A DNA stretch of 64,000 nt, from contig JBILMH010000003.1 of the NCBI GenBank assembly GCA_044375625.1, positions 1-64,000 on the forward strand. The letters run 5' to 3'. Numbering within the stretch: the stretch's first letter is position 1; every line of letters starts with the position of its first letter. The position numbers and the translations under genes were made by a program. The notes beneath the pieces were generated by a model that searched no databases, was not told where the DNA came from, and saw only the letters and a list, made by a program, of their open reading frames with translations. This DNA comes from CAISOG01 sp044375625 (GTDB lineage: Bacteria; Pseudomonadota; Alphaproteobacteria; CAISOG01). Of the stretch, positions 27,801 to 35,293 are shown piece by piece.

Positions 27801-27958
27801 ACTTAGATCCCGGCAATTACCATCTGTCCTACACCGCGCAGGCGATTGCGCCGGGCAGCTTTGTGGTCATGCCCACCAATGCCGTTGAAATGTATGACCC
27901 CGATGTGTATGGCAAGGGGGTGGTGGACAGATTGGATATCGATGGCGGGCAGCCGTAA
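21896..27958 (+). CDS. Bacterial alpha-2-macroglobulin
   Basis: A very large periplasmic protease-trap protein of about 2020 residues. A signal peptide ends near ALVMA|QD (about residue 20) and has no lipobox Cys, unlike E. coli YfhM, which is a lipoprotein. N-terminal macroglobulin domains follow. A highly charged insert (about residues 760-785, rich in K, D, E and N) lies in the middle. The A2M signature block FKFVSYWNSSITLDNQG is near 1280. The thioester motif ECWEQ has its Cys at about residue 1503 and lies in the alpha-helical toroid domain (AFKYLRDYPYE before it), so covalent trapping of proteases is likely. The C-terminal end includes DDPVPGGLEPVN. AAGGT precedes the ATG at 21896. It ends three bases before pbpC. 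Confidence 0.92.
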   Translation: MRRCLFALFLITVWPALVMAQDLGSETENEGATQTKELRILRVTPDGEDVEPGRQIVLQFNRPVVPIGSMERSSADIPIEIEPKLNCQWRWLNTSALSCNLNDNDTMKQATLYRLVMKPGIKAEDGRTIAEAFTHEFVTKRPDIDYVRIQKWLAPGTPVIRAVFNQSVTQKSVEASLVIGQEKNPTAKTYALKVEVDPEETEPPSYLPLPGTKIWAFFGAQKAQKSDEDLRKSGAEEARRVWLITPKKELPLDTSMNLRIRPGLISAMGSEQGIADRSALSFQTFPAFAFLGVQCVSNAGDKLLFESKKSQTGLCNPMAPISLVFSSPVLRSEIRKNARIILNENGKAGSMSLDDLWAENNYSRLNGEHELGETYAINLPYGLKAAAEYTVKSTSLERGFFEKIWRWIRALFVKGIDTEIKDEFDRKLLNPIDVIFRTDHRLPNFEIVHNTAVLEKQIDSEVPLYVNNLTKTSFSYRMVTADGAKTGLTATQAVPEVQDKQFAIPFNVRQMLNNKSGAVFGTLSTEPIVSKYPGDHQLFAQVTPYQLHLKLGHFNSALWVADMATGQPVANAKVTIYRDKISEISAGQPPLAQSTTDANGVAMLDGTEKLDPSLNLARSYRTKDESLFVRVQKDGEIAILPVHSMFVIDSYRSVGESVYAQNRKIQGHMVTWGTTAQGVYRAGDTIQYKLYVRNQNNRTLVPAPRSGYTLEILDPTDNKVFEKQAITLGEFGDYAGEFPIPKQGAVGWYQFRLSADFSDPKTKDAKHAEDKKNNAGNEDEEDQDQNSDKFTWYPLRVLVSDFTPSTFRVTNQINGDLFRYGQDVEVGTQAKLHSGGAYPDANMSVTAVLEGKPFASKNPVAKDFTFDSYEGGQSQKQLVQKIARVDSKGENTLSFTLPKESIYFGRLMIESAVQDDRGKNVAAQSYADYAGVDRFVGLKIADWIVTAGKPTLIDYLVVDERGNPAAGTAVDIAIERQETKAAKVKGAGNAYVTEYNNEWVAVSSCKGQSRLQSNSCDFVPKDPGYYRATASIKDSNGNEHKTQISLYVVGQGHVLWNESNDYSLEVVPEKPTYKVGDRARYLIKNPYPGAKALVTIERYGVLDHFVQTLEGSTPVIEFEVKPDYIPGFYLSVVVFSPRVDKPIENQVDLGKPSFRMGYVTVPIQDPYKEVLVTAKTDREVYKPREKVKLSLHAEPRTKDTKDPIQLAVAVVDESVFDLVAGGKSYYDPYQGFYKLQGLDLRNYSLLTRLIGRQKFEKKGANPGGDGGSDLAMRNQFKFVSYWNSSITLDNQGNAQVEFEVPDNLTGWRVLAMAVTKTDRMGLGDANFKVNRPTEVRPVMPNQVTEGDSFKAGFSVMNRTDKKRELEVVLSASGDVDLKDGAAATLTQKVTLDPYKRTTVWMPLQVKALDASREAETGAINFRATARDALDGDGVEHKLVIHKRRSLETAANYGTTTDNRFEESIKFPDKIHGDIGNVSIVAAPSVIGNLEGAFKYLRDYPYECWEQKLTKAVMASHFVNLRAYMPKDFAWTDAEKLPDDLLKQAANFQAPNGGMAYFIPQDQYVDPYLSAYTALAFNWLKKSGYSIPKEVESKLHKYLANFLKQDSYPDFYNQDMASTVRAVALAALAENNAAGNTNITLADLERYRPHVARMSLFGKTYFVQAAMRVQGGDKYVTEVTNLILSHANQSGGKFTFSEQLDDSYSRILASPLRENCAILSTLTALKDHKTAKPLVEDIPFKLVRMITQARGSRTHWENTQENVFCMNGLVDYARAYENVAPNMQVTVKLDEKPFGETKFADVRDAPATFVRNIEKADVGRSAKASIERQGDGRLYYATRLSYAPLAEHATYTNAGIGIRREYSVERDGKWQLLKSPFTIKQSELVRVDLYLSLPAARNFVVVDDPVPGGLEPVNRDLATASIVDADKGEFQAAGGSWWFQYSDWIGYNLSRWSFYHQELRHDAVRFYSDYLDPGNYHLSYTAQAIAPGSFVVMPTNAVEMYDPDVYGKGVVDRLDIDGGQP

Positions 27959-27961
27959 GGC

Positions 27962-30169
27962 ATGGCCAACATGCGAAAAACCCTTCGCTGGTGCGCGCGC
28001 TGTCTGCTCATCCTGCTGCTGATTTTTATCGGCAAAACGGCGATCGATTATGCGTCGCCCTATCGTGATTTTCACAGCGTTCGATCCGATGCCAACGCCA
28101 TCCAGATTTTGGATCGCCATGGCCAACCCCTGACCTTTACCTATCAAAACCGCTGGAATACCAGTGATGCTGTCGCCCTGCATGAGATGCCAGAGCTGTT
28201 GCAAAATGCCTTTATCTTGTCTGAGGATAAGCGGTTTTATCAACACAGCGGCGTCGATTGGGTCGCGCGGGGCAGCGCGCTGTGGCACCGATGGATACAG
28301 GGTTATGCCGCCCGTGGTGCCAGCACGATTACGGAGCAGGTGGTGCGGATGATTCATCCCCGCCCCCGCACCTTTTGGTCAAAATGGCTAGAAGGTCTTG
28401 AGGCGTTATCGTTGGAGATGCGTGTCAGCAAGCCCGCCATCCTGGAATTCTATCTGAACCAGGTGCCCTATGCCGCCAACCGCCGCGGGGTGGTGCAGGC
28501 CGCCCGATATTATTTCAACCGCGACATCAACACCCTGAATACGAAAGAGATTTTGGCGCTGGCCGTATTGGTGCGCGCGCCATCCAAATTTGACCTGTTC
28601 GACGGCAAAATTCAGATTGAGGAATCGATCAAAAGGCTTGCCGAAACCATGGTGCAGGCGGGACAAATGGATGAAGCCCTTTTGCAGGGGTTAAGCCGCT
28701 ATGACTTGGCGTTGGAAAGCGCCAGCCTGTCGGTGCAGGCCTTTCATTTTGTCGATTATATTCGTGACCATACGGGCGCATCGCATGGCGGCGGCCAGGC
28801 CAAAATGGTCACCACCCTGGATGCATCGTTGCAGCAGTTTGTGCAAAGCCTGCTGGAAAGCCGATTGCAGGCCTTGGCATCACGCCAAATAACCCAGGCG
28901 GCCGCGTTGGTGGTTGATCGGCAAACGCATGAGATTTTGGCCTGGGTATCGGTGGGTAAAGAGTGCAAGCCCAGCAACAATCAGGCGCCAGGGTGTAAGA
29001 TCGATATGGTGACGGTGCCGCGTCAGCCTGGATCCGCCCTGAAACCCTTTTTGTACGCCGCCGCTTTGGAAAAGGGCTGGACACCGGCGACTGTTATTGA
29101 GGATGCGCCATTTTCCGACATGGTGGGGCGGGGCATCCATCATTTTCATAACTACAGCAACACCTATTACGGCAGGGTTACCCTGCGCACCGCCCTGGGC
29201 AACTCGCTGAACATTCCCGCCCTGCACGCCATCAATTTTGTCACGCCCACCAGCTATCTGGTGACCCTACACGCCCTGGGGTTTTCCACCCTTAGGAAGG
29301 GTGCCGATTTCTATGATGACGGGCTGGCGCTGGGCAATGGAGAGGTCAGCCTGCTGGAATTGGTGCAGGCCTACAGCGCCCTGGCCAATCGCGGGGTATT
29401 TCAACCGCTAACCATGACCTTTTACCGCGATGATCCGGTCATAAGCCGCCGCGTTTTTTCTGAGGAGGTCAGCTCGCTAATCGGCAACATCCTGTCCGAC
29501 CCATGGGCGCGCATGTTGGAATTCGGGCGCAGCAGTGTTTTGAACCTGCCCACCCAAACCGCCTTTAAGACTGGCACCTCAACCGATTATCGGGACGCCT
29601 GGGCGATTGGCTATAACCATCGTTATGTCGCGGGTATATGGATGGGCAATGCCGATTACACCCCCACCGATGGCATTACCGGATCCTTGGGGCCATCCCT
29701 GGCCTTGCGCGGGATTTTCAGCGAATTGAATCAGCATGGTGAAACCGCCCCCCTGTATTTAAGCCCCAAATTGGTGACCAGGGATGTTTGCATCGATGTG
29801 ACAGAAATGGATCAGGATGCCCCCGATTGTTTGGCGCGCACCGAATATTTCCTGGCCGATTCCCTGCCGATTCAGGGTGACAGCCGCCGCCCAACCGCCA
29901 GCATTCAGATTGCCAGACCCGCCAACAACCTGGAAATGGCCTTTGACCCACGCATACCGCCCGAAAAACAGGCCTTTGAAATGCGGTTGAGTGGGGTGTT
30001 GGATACGGATCAGGTGGAATGGACGGTTAACGACCAACGCTTTGCCAAAACCATGGGCGCCAAGTTTTTGTGGCCAATGACCCGTGGCCGCCACAGCGTC
30101 ACCGCTACCGTTTGGCGCAATGGCCAACCCCTAATCACCCTTGATCGCCAGAATTTTTGGGTGAAGTGA
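27962..30169 (+). CDS. pbpC: Penicillin-binding protein 1C
   Basis: A bifunctional peptidoglycan synthase of 735 residues anchored by one N-terminal helix (CLLILLLIFIGKTAI). The glycosyltransferase (GT51) domain shows SEDKRFYQHSGVDW with its catalytic Glu, RGASTITEQVVR, and LEFYLNQVPYAANRRGV. The transpeptidase domain has the active-site PGSALKPF (SxxK), NSLNIPA (SxN) and KTGTSTDYRDAW. A C-terminal PBP-1C domain (RIPPEKQ, then VEWTVNDQRF) closes the protein. It directly follows the macroglobulin gene, the arrangement seen for YfhM-PbpC in many proteobacteria. The start is at 27962 or the ATG at 27971. Confidence 0.95.
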   Translation: MANMRKTLRWCARCLLILLLIFIGKTAIDYASPYRDFHSVRSDANAIQILDRHGQPLTFTYQNRWNTSDAVALHEMPELLQNAFILSEDKRFYQHSGVDWVARGSALWHRWIQGYAARGASTITEQVVRMIHPRPRTFWSKWLEGLEALSLEMRVSKPAILEFYLNQVPYAANRRGVVQAARYYFNRDINTLNTKEILALAVLVRAPSKFDLFDGKIQIEESIKRLAETMVQAGQMDEALLQGLSRYDLALESASLSVQAFHFVDYIRDHTGASHGGGQAKMVTTLDASLQQFVQSLLESRLQALASRQITQAAALVVDRQTHEILAWVSVGKECKPSNNQAPGCKIDMVTVPRQPGSALKPFLYAAALEKGWTPATVIEDAPFSDMVGRGIHHFHNYSNTYYGRVTLRTALGNSLNIPALHAINFVTPTSYLVTLHALGFSTLRKGADFYDDGLALGNGEVSLLELVQAYSALANRGVFQPLTMTFYRDDPVISRRVFSEEVSSLIGNILSDPWARMLEFGRSSVLNLPTQTAFKTGTSTDYRDAWAIGYNHRYVAGIWMGNADYTPTDGITGSLGPSLALRGIFSELNQHGETAPLYLSPKLVTRDVCIDVTEMDQDAPDCLARTEYFLADSLPIQGDSRRPTASIQIARPANNLEMAFDPRIPPEKQAFEMRLSGVLDTDQVEWTVNDQRFAKTMGAKFLWPMTRGRHSVTATVWRNGQPLITLDRQNFWVK

Positions 30170-30275
30170 TCGGGGATGGGGAGGTGTTTAGTCCTACGAT
30201 GAAGAGGTTCGGGGGGCGGCGGGGGCGATGCGGCTATGGGCAAATCCCCGCATTGTTCCCCCTATCATTCTCCCT

Positions 30276-30328
30276 TGGCTTCCTCTGGGCTTTCCCCCTG
30301 GGCTTTCCCTTGGGCTTCCCCTTTGGCC
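30276..30328. repeat. Imperfect 12-base tandem repeat
   Basis: About four units close to TGGGCTTTCCCC (variants with CTTCC and CCCTT) lie downstream of pbpC. There is no credible reading frame on either strand, although the minus strand would read as Lys/Arg-Gly-Lys-Pro repeats. The rest of 30170-30423 is unassigned intergenic sequence. Confidence 0.6.
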
Positions 30329-30423
30329 TAGCTGTTTCTAGGGTTTGTTTTGTCATGGTTTTTGTGCGGGTTTCGTACACTTGCCGAATCGATAACGTCG
30401 GTTTACCCTGATGGGGATAGGTT

Positions 30424-30531
30424 GGAAGATTGGGTGAGGCCTGGGTGTTCGAAAAGCTGGCGGGCGTAGCGTCAAAACGGCCGAGGGGGGCAACCCCCCT
30501 CCGTGCGTTCGAATCTCCCCGCTTTCCTCCA
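30424..30531 (+). pseudogene. Degenerate serine-tRNA-like sequence
   Basis: The 3' part contains a T-loop-like GCGTTCGAATC at about 30506-30516. It is preceded by a perfect long-variable-arm-like hairpin, GGAGGGGGG-CAA-CCCCCCTCC in outline at 30483-30502, and followed by an acceptor-like CTTTCC and an encoded CCA at 30529-30531. A TGTTCGAAAAG segment resembles the D-loop end of tRNA-Ser. The 5' end GGAAGAT pairs only partly with the 3' acceptor side, the T-stem is broken, and the total length (108) is too long. It looks like a decayed tRNA or a tRNA-derived attachment fragment rather than a working gene. Confidence 0.35.
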
Positions 30532-30582
30532 TCACCCGCCCGCGATACCCAAAACGCTGATGGGACAATTAGGAAGAAAGAG

Positions 30583-30801
30583 ATGGCTAATGATGCCAAT
30601 ATAACTCGCCAGAACCACTATGTTCCTGAGTTGTATCAAAAACAGTTCTTAATTCACGCCAGCATTTGTGGGAACATAAAAGACATGTATGCGGAAAAAA
30701 GTGAGCGGCTGACGGATCAAGAGGCAGTGACGGCTGCCAATAATGTACTGAGGTTTTGCGAAAAAGTGGTCGAAATCAGAAGCAGGGAGGAAAAGATATA
30801 A
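30583..30801 (+). pseudogene. Truncated DUF4238 gene (72 aa)
   Basis: The frame from the ATG at 30583 begins MANDANITRQNHYVPELYQKQF. N-H-Y-V-P-x-x-Y is the hallmark N-terminus of DUF4238 proteins, which are normally several times longer. After about 25 residues the family pattern is lost, and the frame ends after 72 codons, so most of the domain is missing. It is AT-rich compared with the flanking pbpC and SOUL genes. Its TAA overlaps the ATG of the next gene by one base (TAATG), so translation of this remnant could still serve to couple the DUF4145 gene. Confidence 0.55.
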
Positions 30802-31511
30802 TGCCTATATTAGTTGCCGATTGTCCCAGATGCGGCTCTTCGCATATGACTTTTGATGTACAGAGCTATAACGATTTAGGAACCGAATACGGGTGGCAGC
30901 GCTGGTGTGAACTTTTTTCGGTTTGCAGAAAGTGTCATGCGGCAACTAATTTTATTGTTGCACAAAGACCTGATAGTGATAGCGGGTTACATGCGTATCG
31001 CGATGCCAAAAAAATCATGGAACTCAAAAATTCTATTAATGATGATTTTCGAGTTGAACGTTTTGTAAGCTTAAGAGATCAATCAAAATATTCGCCACCT
31101 GAATTTGTTCCAGAAAATATAAAATCTATTTTTGTTGAAGGAACTGTTTGCTTGTCAGTAGAATGTTGGAACGCTGCTGGTACTATGTTTCGCCAATGCT
31201 TAGATTTGGCAACTAAACCAATGTTGCCCAAAGAAGAAACGGAAGGTTTAAACGATCATAAACGTCGTAACTTAGCCCCAAGGTTAACTTGGCTATTTGA
31301 AAATAAAATACTGCCGGATAATTTAAAAAGTTTAGCAGATTGTATCAGAGAAGATGGCAATGATGCTGCACATGATGGAACATTAGAAAAAACTGACTGT
31401 ATGGATTTGCTCGATTTTACTGCAGCACTACTTGAGCGTATTTACACAGAACCGGAAAAAATTAAATTGGCAGAGCAAAGAAGATTAGAGCGACGAGCAA
31501 AATCCAATTGA
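30801..31511 (+). CDS. Zinc-ribbon DUF4145 protein
   Basis: A 236-residue protein starting at the ATG at 30801 behind GGGAGG. The N-terminus is a zinc ribbon (CPRCGSS, then CRKCHA about 37 residues later). The C-terminal half matches DUF4145: FVEGTVCLSVECWNAAGTMFRQCLDLATK and the end motif IREDGNDAAHDG. DUF4145 occurs alone or fused to restriction and other defence enzymes, and its biochemical function is unresolved. The gene is clearly AT-rich and lies in a small island between pbpC and the SOUL gene, suggesting transfer. No partner nuclease or methylase is nearby. Confidence 0.75.
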   Translation: MPILVADCPRCGSSHMTFDVQSYNDLGTEYGWQRWCELFSVCRKCHAATNFIVAQRPDSDSGLHAYRDAKKIMELKNSINDDFRVERFVSLRDQSKYSPPEFVPENIKSIFVEGTVCLSVECWNAAGTMFRQCLDLATKPMLPKEETEGLNDHKRRNLAPRLTWLFENKILPDNLKSLADCIREDGNDAAHDGTLEKTDCMDLLDFTAALLERIYTEPEKIKLAEQRRLERRAKSN

Positions 31512-31691
31512 ATAATAAGTGGCCTAGGCTCAGGATAGGTTCGCATAGCGTCTACAACACCCCCCCCCACCCCCCCCAATTTTCCCCCCATCCCTCACCA
31601 AAATGGTGTAGACTGTGCGCAGGGGGCGGGGCTAGGGTAGGCGACAGGTTGCCCTGCTTGGCCTTTGGAATTGGCAATAGGAGTCAGGAAA

Positions 31692-32432
31692 ATGAGGAAG
31701 AACATGTTATGGATTGCTTTGGGTGTTGGGGTGGCCGTGCTGGGCGCGGCGGTGGCGGCGGGGCCGATCATGAGTGATGTGCAGGAGCCGTCCTATCAAT
31801 TGGTTGATCGGCAGGACAACATCGAAATCCGCGATTACGCCCCGATGATCGTGGCGCAGGTGACGGTGACGGGGGAAAGGCAACCCGCGATAAGTCAGGG
31901 GTTCCGCCTGATCGCCGACTACATCTTCGGCAACAACCAACCCGCGCAAAAGGTGGCGATGACCGCGCCCGTGATTCAACAGGCTGCATCAGACCTGGCC
32001 GCTGGCCAGCCTGCCGACAACAAAGGCGCCAAAATCGCCATGACCGCCCCCGTGATTCAACAGGCCGCGCCACAGGGTGGGGGGGACGGTGATCCCCAAA
32101 ACAGCCAGCTTCCCAATAACCAAGAAGGAAACAGCGGCAACATCTGGCACGTGCGGTTTGTCATGCCCGCCGATTACACCCTGGACACCCTGCCCAAACC
32201 CAACAACGACGCGGTGAAGCTGCTGCCCGTAGCGGGGCGGCGGGTGGCGGTCATCCGCTTCGCCGGATCTGCCTCCGACGACAACATGACCCAGCACACC
32301 ACCGCGCTGAACGGCTTTATCGCCGCCAAGCAGTTGCAGGCGCTGTCCACCCCGACCTACGCGTTTTACAACCCGCCCTGGACCATCCCGCCGCTGCGCC
32401 GTAATGAGGTGATGGTGGAGGTGGCAAAGTAA
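31692..32432 (+). CDS. SOUL-family haem-binding protein
   Basis: A 246-residue exported or membrane-anchored protein. The ATG at 31692 follows AGGAGT. An N-terminal hydrophobic helix (MLWIALGVGVAVLGAAVAAG) is a signal or anchor. The SOUL domain shows YQLVDRQDNIEIRDYAP, RLIADYIFG, two copies of the AMTAPVIQQA segment, FVMPADYTLDTLPKPN and the C-terminal YNPPWTIPPLRRNEV. SOUL proteins bind haem or other tetrapyrroles. The upstream gap contains long C-runs (31560-31590) with no gene. Confidence 0.88.
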   Translation: MRKNMLWIALGVGVAVLGAAVAAGPIMSDVQEPSYQLVDRQDNIEIRDYAPMIVAQVTVTGERQPAISQGFRLIADYIFGNNQPAQKVAMTAPVIQQAASDLAAGQPADNKGAKIAMTAPVIQQAAPQGGGDGDPQNSQLPNNQEGNSGNIWHVRFVMPADYTLDTLPKPNNDAVKLLPVAGRRVAVIRFAGSASDDNMTQHTTALNGFIAAKQLQALSTPTYAFYNPPWTIPPLRRNEVMVEVAK

Positions 32433-32484
32433 GCCCACGCTCACTCTTTTCTTTTCCGTTCCTTCCTAAACGGAGTCTGCCGCC

Positions 32485-35136
32485 GTGCCCGAAAATGCCA
32501 CCCCAATCGCTGTTGCCAACCCGAAAGCGTTGGGGGCGGCGGTGGGTGGAGCGGCAGCCGACAAGTTCTGGAACCAACCGCTGCCCACCCTGCTGCAACA
32601 GCTGGCCAGTGGCCAAGACGGCCTAAGCGGTCAAGAGGCTGCCGCGCGGCTGCAACGCTATGGCGCCAACACCGCGGCCGATGTGCATCGTAACCCCTGG
32701 TGGTGGCAGCTGTTGGGGCGGTTCCGCAACCCGCTGATCCTGCTGCTGCTGGCGGCCAGCGCGCTATCCGCCCTGACGGGCGATGTGGCCAGCTTTGCGA
32801 TTGTTACCACCATCCTGGTTTTCAGCATCGCCCTGGATTTTTATCAGGAGGTGCAGGCCAACAACACCGTTGACGCCCTGCGGCAATCGGTCGCGCTAAA
32901 GGCACTGGTGATGCGTGATGGCCAGCTGGTAGAGCTGTTGGTGCGGGATCTCGTGCCCGGCGATGTGGTGCAACTGTCGCCTGGTAAGCTGGTGCCCGCC
33001 GATGGGCGGCTGATGGCTTCCAAAGATCTGTACGTCAACCAATCGCTGCTGACCGGCGAATCCTTTCCCGCCGAAAAACACAGCCCCGACCTGCCCCAGC
33101 CGGTACAAAATCTGGATGAGGCGGTCAACGCCGTTTTCATGGGCACCTCAGTCATCAGTGGCAGCGCGCAAATGGTGGTGGTCGCCACGGGGCAGACTAG
33201 CCAGCTGGGTCATCTGGCGGGGCAGTTGGCCAGCCGCCACACCCCTACCAATTTTGAACGGGGGGTGGAACGCTTCGGCCTGCTGCTGCTGCGCGTGGCT
33301 ATCGTCATGGTGCTGTTCGTGCTGCTGGTCAACGTCAGTTTCGATCGCCCGATGTTGGAATCCTTTTTGTTCGCGTTGGCGCTGGCGGTTGGGCTGGCTC
33401 CTGAGCTGTTGCCGATGATTGTCACCATCACCCTGGCGCGTGGGGCGCGGCGGATGGCCGCCAATAAGGTAATCGTGAAGCATCTGCCCGCCATGCACAA
33501 TTTGGGGGCGATGGACGTGCTGTGCACCGATAAGACTGGCACGCTGACCGAGGCCGACATTCGGCTGGAAAACGCGTTGGATACCCGTGGGCAACCAAGC
33601 CTAGCCGTGCTGACCCTGGCCTATCTGAACAGCCATTTTGAATCGGGCGCCAAAACCCCGCTGGATCAGGCGATTTTGGATCAAACCGTGCTGGATAAAG
33701 GCCAGCTGGACATGGCGGGGTGGCAACGGATTGATGAGGTGCCCTTTGACTTTGAACGCCGCCGCCTGTCGGTGCTGGTCGCCTCCGCCACCCAACGCCT
33801 GCTAATCGTTAAGGGCGCACCCGAAGACATCCTGCAATGCTCCAGCCAGTATGAGGAGGCTGCGGCTGCTGCTGCTGCTGCGGCGGGGGTGGTGAGGTTG
33901 GGATTGACTGCTGCCACGGCTGTTCCGCTGGATGCGACGGCGCGCCAACGCTTTCTGGCGCAGTTTAACGCGCTGGGGGAGCAGGGTTTTCGGGTGCTGG
34001 GCATCGCCTATCGCGCGGTGGCGGATGACCAGACTACCGCCCATGTTACGGATGAGAGTGAGCTGATCTTTGCCGGCTTTGCGGTCTTTCTGGATCCGCC
34101 CAAAATGGATGCCGCCGCCACGCTGAAGGAGCTGGCCAGCGATGGTATCCAGGTGAAGATTATCAGCGGCGATAATGAGCTGGTGATGCGCCACGTTTGC
34201 GGCCTGTTGAATTTTGATGTCGGGCGGATTATCACGGGGGATGAGCTGGCACAAATGAATGACGAGGCGCTGTTTGCCGCGGTCGATAAGGCGCAGGCCT
34301 TTTGCCGCGTTACCCCCCAGCAAAAAAGCCGCATCATCGCCACCTTGCAACGGCGCGGGCACACCGTGGGCTTTTTGGGCGATGGCATCAACGACGCACC
34401 CGCCCTGCATATGGCGGACGTTGGCATTTCGGTAAATGGCGCAACCGATGTGGCTAAAGAGGCGGCCGACATCATCCTGTTGGAATCCGACCTGTCGGTC
34501 ATTCACGGTGGCGTGCTGGAGGGGCGACGGGCGGTGCTGAACACCGAGAAATACATCCTAATGGGTGCCAGCTCTACTTTCGGCAATATGTTCAGCATGG
34601 CGGGTGCCGCCCTGTTGGTGCCGTTTTTGCCGATGTTGCCGATCCAGGTGTTGTTGAACGATTTGTTGTACGATCTGTCGCAGACGGCGGTACCGTTTGA
34701 TCGGGTGGATCCTGAGGCGTTGGCCAAACCCGTGCATTGGGATATTGGCCGCGTCAAACGCTTTATGTGGGTGTTTGGCCTGGCCAGCTCCCTGTTCGAC
34801 TTTCTGACTTTCTACGTCTTGCTCAGGCTGTTTGACGGCGCCGAGGCATCGTTCCAGACCGGTTGGTTCATGGAATCGATGGTGACCCAGACCCTGATTA
34901 TCTTTGCCATTCGTACCCGCAAGCCGCTGTTTCGATCCGCCCCCCACCCCCTATTGCTGGTGACGGCTTTTTCAATAGCGGCCATCGCGTTGATTCTGCC
35001 CATTACGTCGGTGGGCGGCTGGTTCGGCCTTGTCCCCCTGCCCGCCAGCTTTCTGGCCTTCCTGGCGGTGGCGGTGTTGGCCTATTTCCTGCTGGTTGAG
35101 GGCTTAAAACACCTGTTCCGCACGCATTTGCGATAG
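32485..35136 (+). CDS. mgtA: MgtA-type magnesium-transporting P-type ATPase
   Basis: An inner-membrane P-type ATPase of 883 residues, starting at GTG 32485 behind CGGAG. Features are the actuator loop LLTGESFPAEK, the phosphorylation site CTDKTGTLT, the nucleotide-binding region VKGAPEDILQ, the hinge FLGDGINDAPAL, and about ten membrane helices including FLFALALAVGLAPELLPMIV. The MLPIQVLLNDLLYDLSQ block near the end is typical of type IIIB Mg2+ importers. An alanine run encoded by GCT/GCG repeats (33858-33885) is inserted in the nucleotide-binding domain. No Mg2+ riboswitch was recognised in the 52-bp leader. Confidence 0.9.
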   Translation: MPENATPIAVANPKALGAAVGGAAADKFWNQPLPTLLQQLASGQDGLSGQEAAARLQRYGANTAADVHRNPWWWQLLGRFRNPLILLLLAASALSALTGDVASFAIVTTILVFSIALDFYQEVQANNTVDALRQSVALKALVMRDGQLVELLVRDLVPGDVVQLSPGKLVPADGRLMASKDLYVNQSLLTGESFPAEKHSPDLPQPVQNLDEAVNAVFMGTSVISGSAQMVVVATGQTSQLGHLAGQLASRHTPTNFERGVERFGLLLLRVAIVMVLFVLLVNVSFDRPMLESFLFALALAVGLAPELLPMIVTITLARGARRMAANKVIVKHLPAMHNLGAMDVLCTDKTGTLTEADIRLENALDTRGQPSLAVLTLAYLNSHFESGAKTPLDQAILDQTVLDKGQLDMAGWQRIDEVPFDFERRRLSVLVASATQRLLIVKGAPEDILQCSSQYEEAAAAAAAAAGVVRLGLTAATAVPLDATARQRFLAQFNALGEQGFRVLGIAYRAVADDQTTAHVTDESELIFAGFAVFLDPPKMDAAATLKELASDGIQVKIISGDNELVMRHVCGLLNFDVGRIITGDELAQMNDEALFAAVDKAQAFCRVTPQQKSRIIATLQRRGHTVGFLGDGINDAPALHMADVGISVNGATDVAKEAADIILLESDLSVIHGGVLEGRRAVLNTEKYILMGASSTFGNMFSMAGAALLVPFLPMLPIQVLLNDLLYDLSQTAVPFDRVDPEALAKPVHWDIGRVKRFMWVFGLASSLFDFLTFYVLLRLFDGAEASFQTGWFMESMVTQTLIIFAIRTRKPLFRSAPHPLLLVTAFSIAAIALILPITSVGGWFGLVPLPASFLAFLAVAVLAYFLLVEGLKHLFRTHLR

Positions 35137-35232
35137 GGTAGGGGGTTGGGTGGTTGGGGAGATTCTCGAAATTGGTTGGATAGCTGTTATAGCTTTCATA
35201 TCATAAATTCTGAAAAAAATTATAAAAATCTA

Positions 35233-35259
35233 TTGACATTCGCTTTTGTATGTTATCTA
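35233..35259 (+). promoter_or_regulatory. Possible sigma70-type promoter
   Basis: A perfect TTGACA at 35233-35238 is followed, after 15 bases, by TATCTA at 35254-35259, in an AT-rich leader directly upstream of the orphan membrane protein gene. The spacer is shorter than the usual 17, so the -10 assignment is tentative. Confidence 0.4.
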
Positions 35260-35293
35260 AAACAATATCAGTTTAAAAAATTGGAGAATAACC

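Noticed and set aside
30430..30582. Upstream extension of the DUF4238 frame into the tRNA-like region
   Set aside because: The extension would translate the tRNA-like relic. The NHYVP motif lies just after the ATG at 30583, which has AGAAAGAGA upstream.
31560..31600. C-rich runs upstream of the SOUL gene
   Set aside because: Simple low-complexity sequence with no partner strand structure or motif that would support a regulatory claim.
31944..32075. Duplicated AMTAPVIQQA segment in the SOUL gene
   Set aside because: Two such segments are usual in bacterial SOUL proteins, so this is not a recent local duplication.
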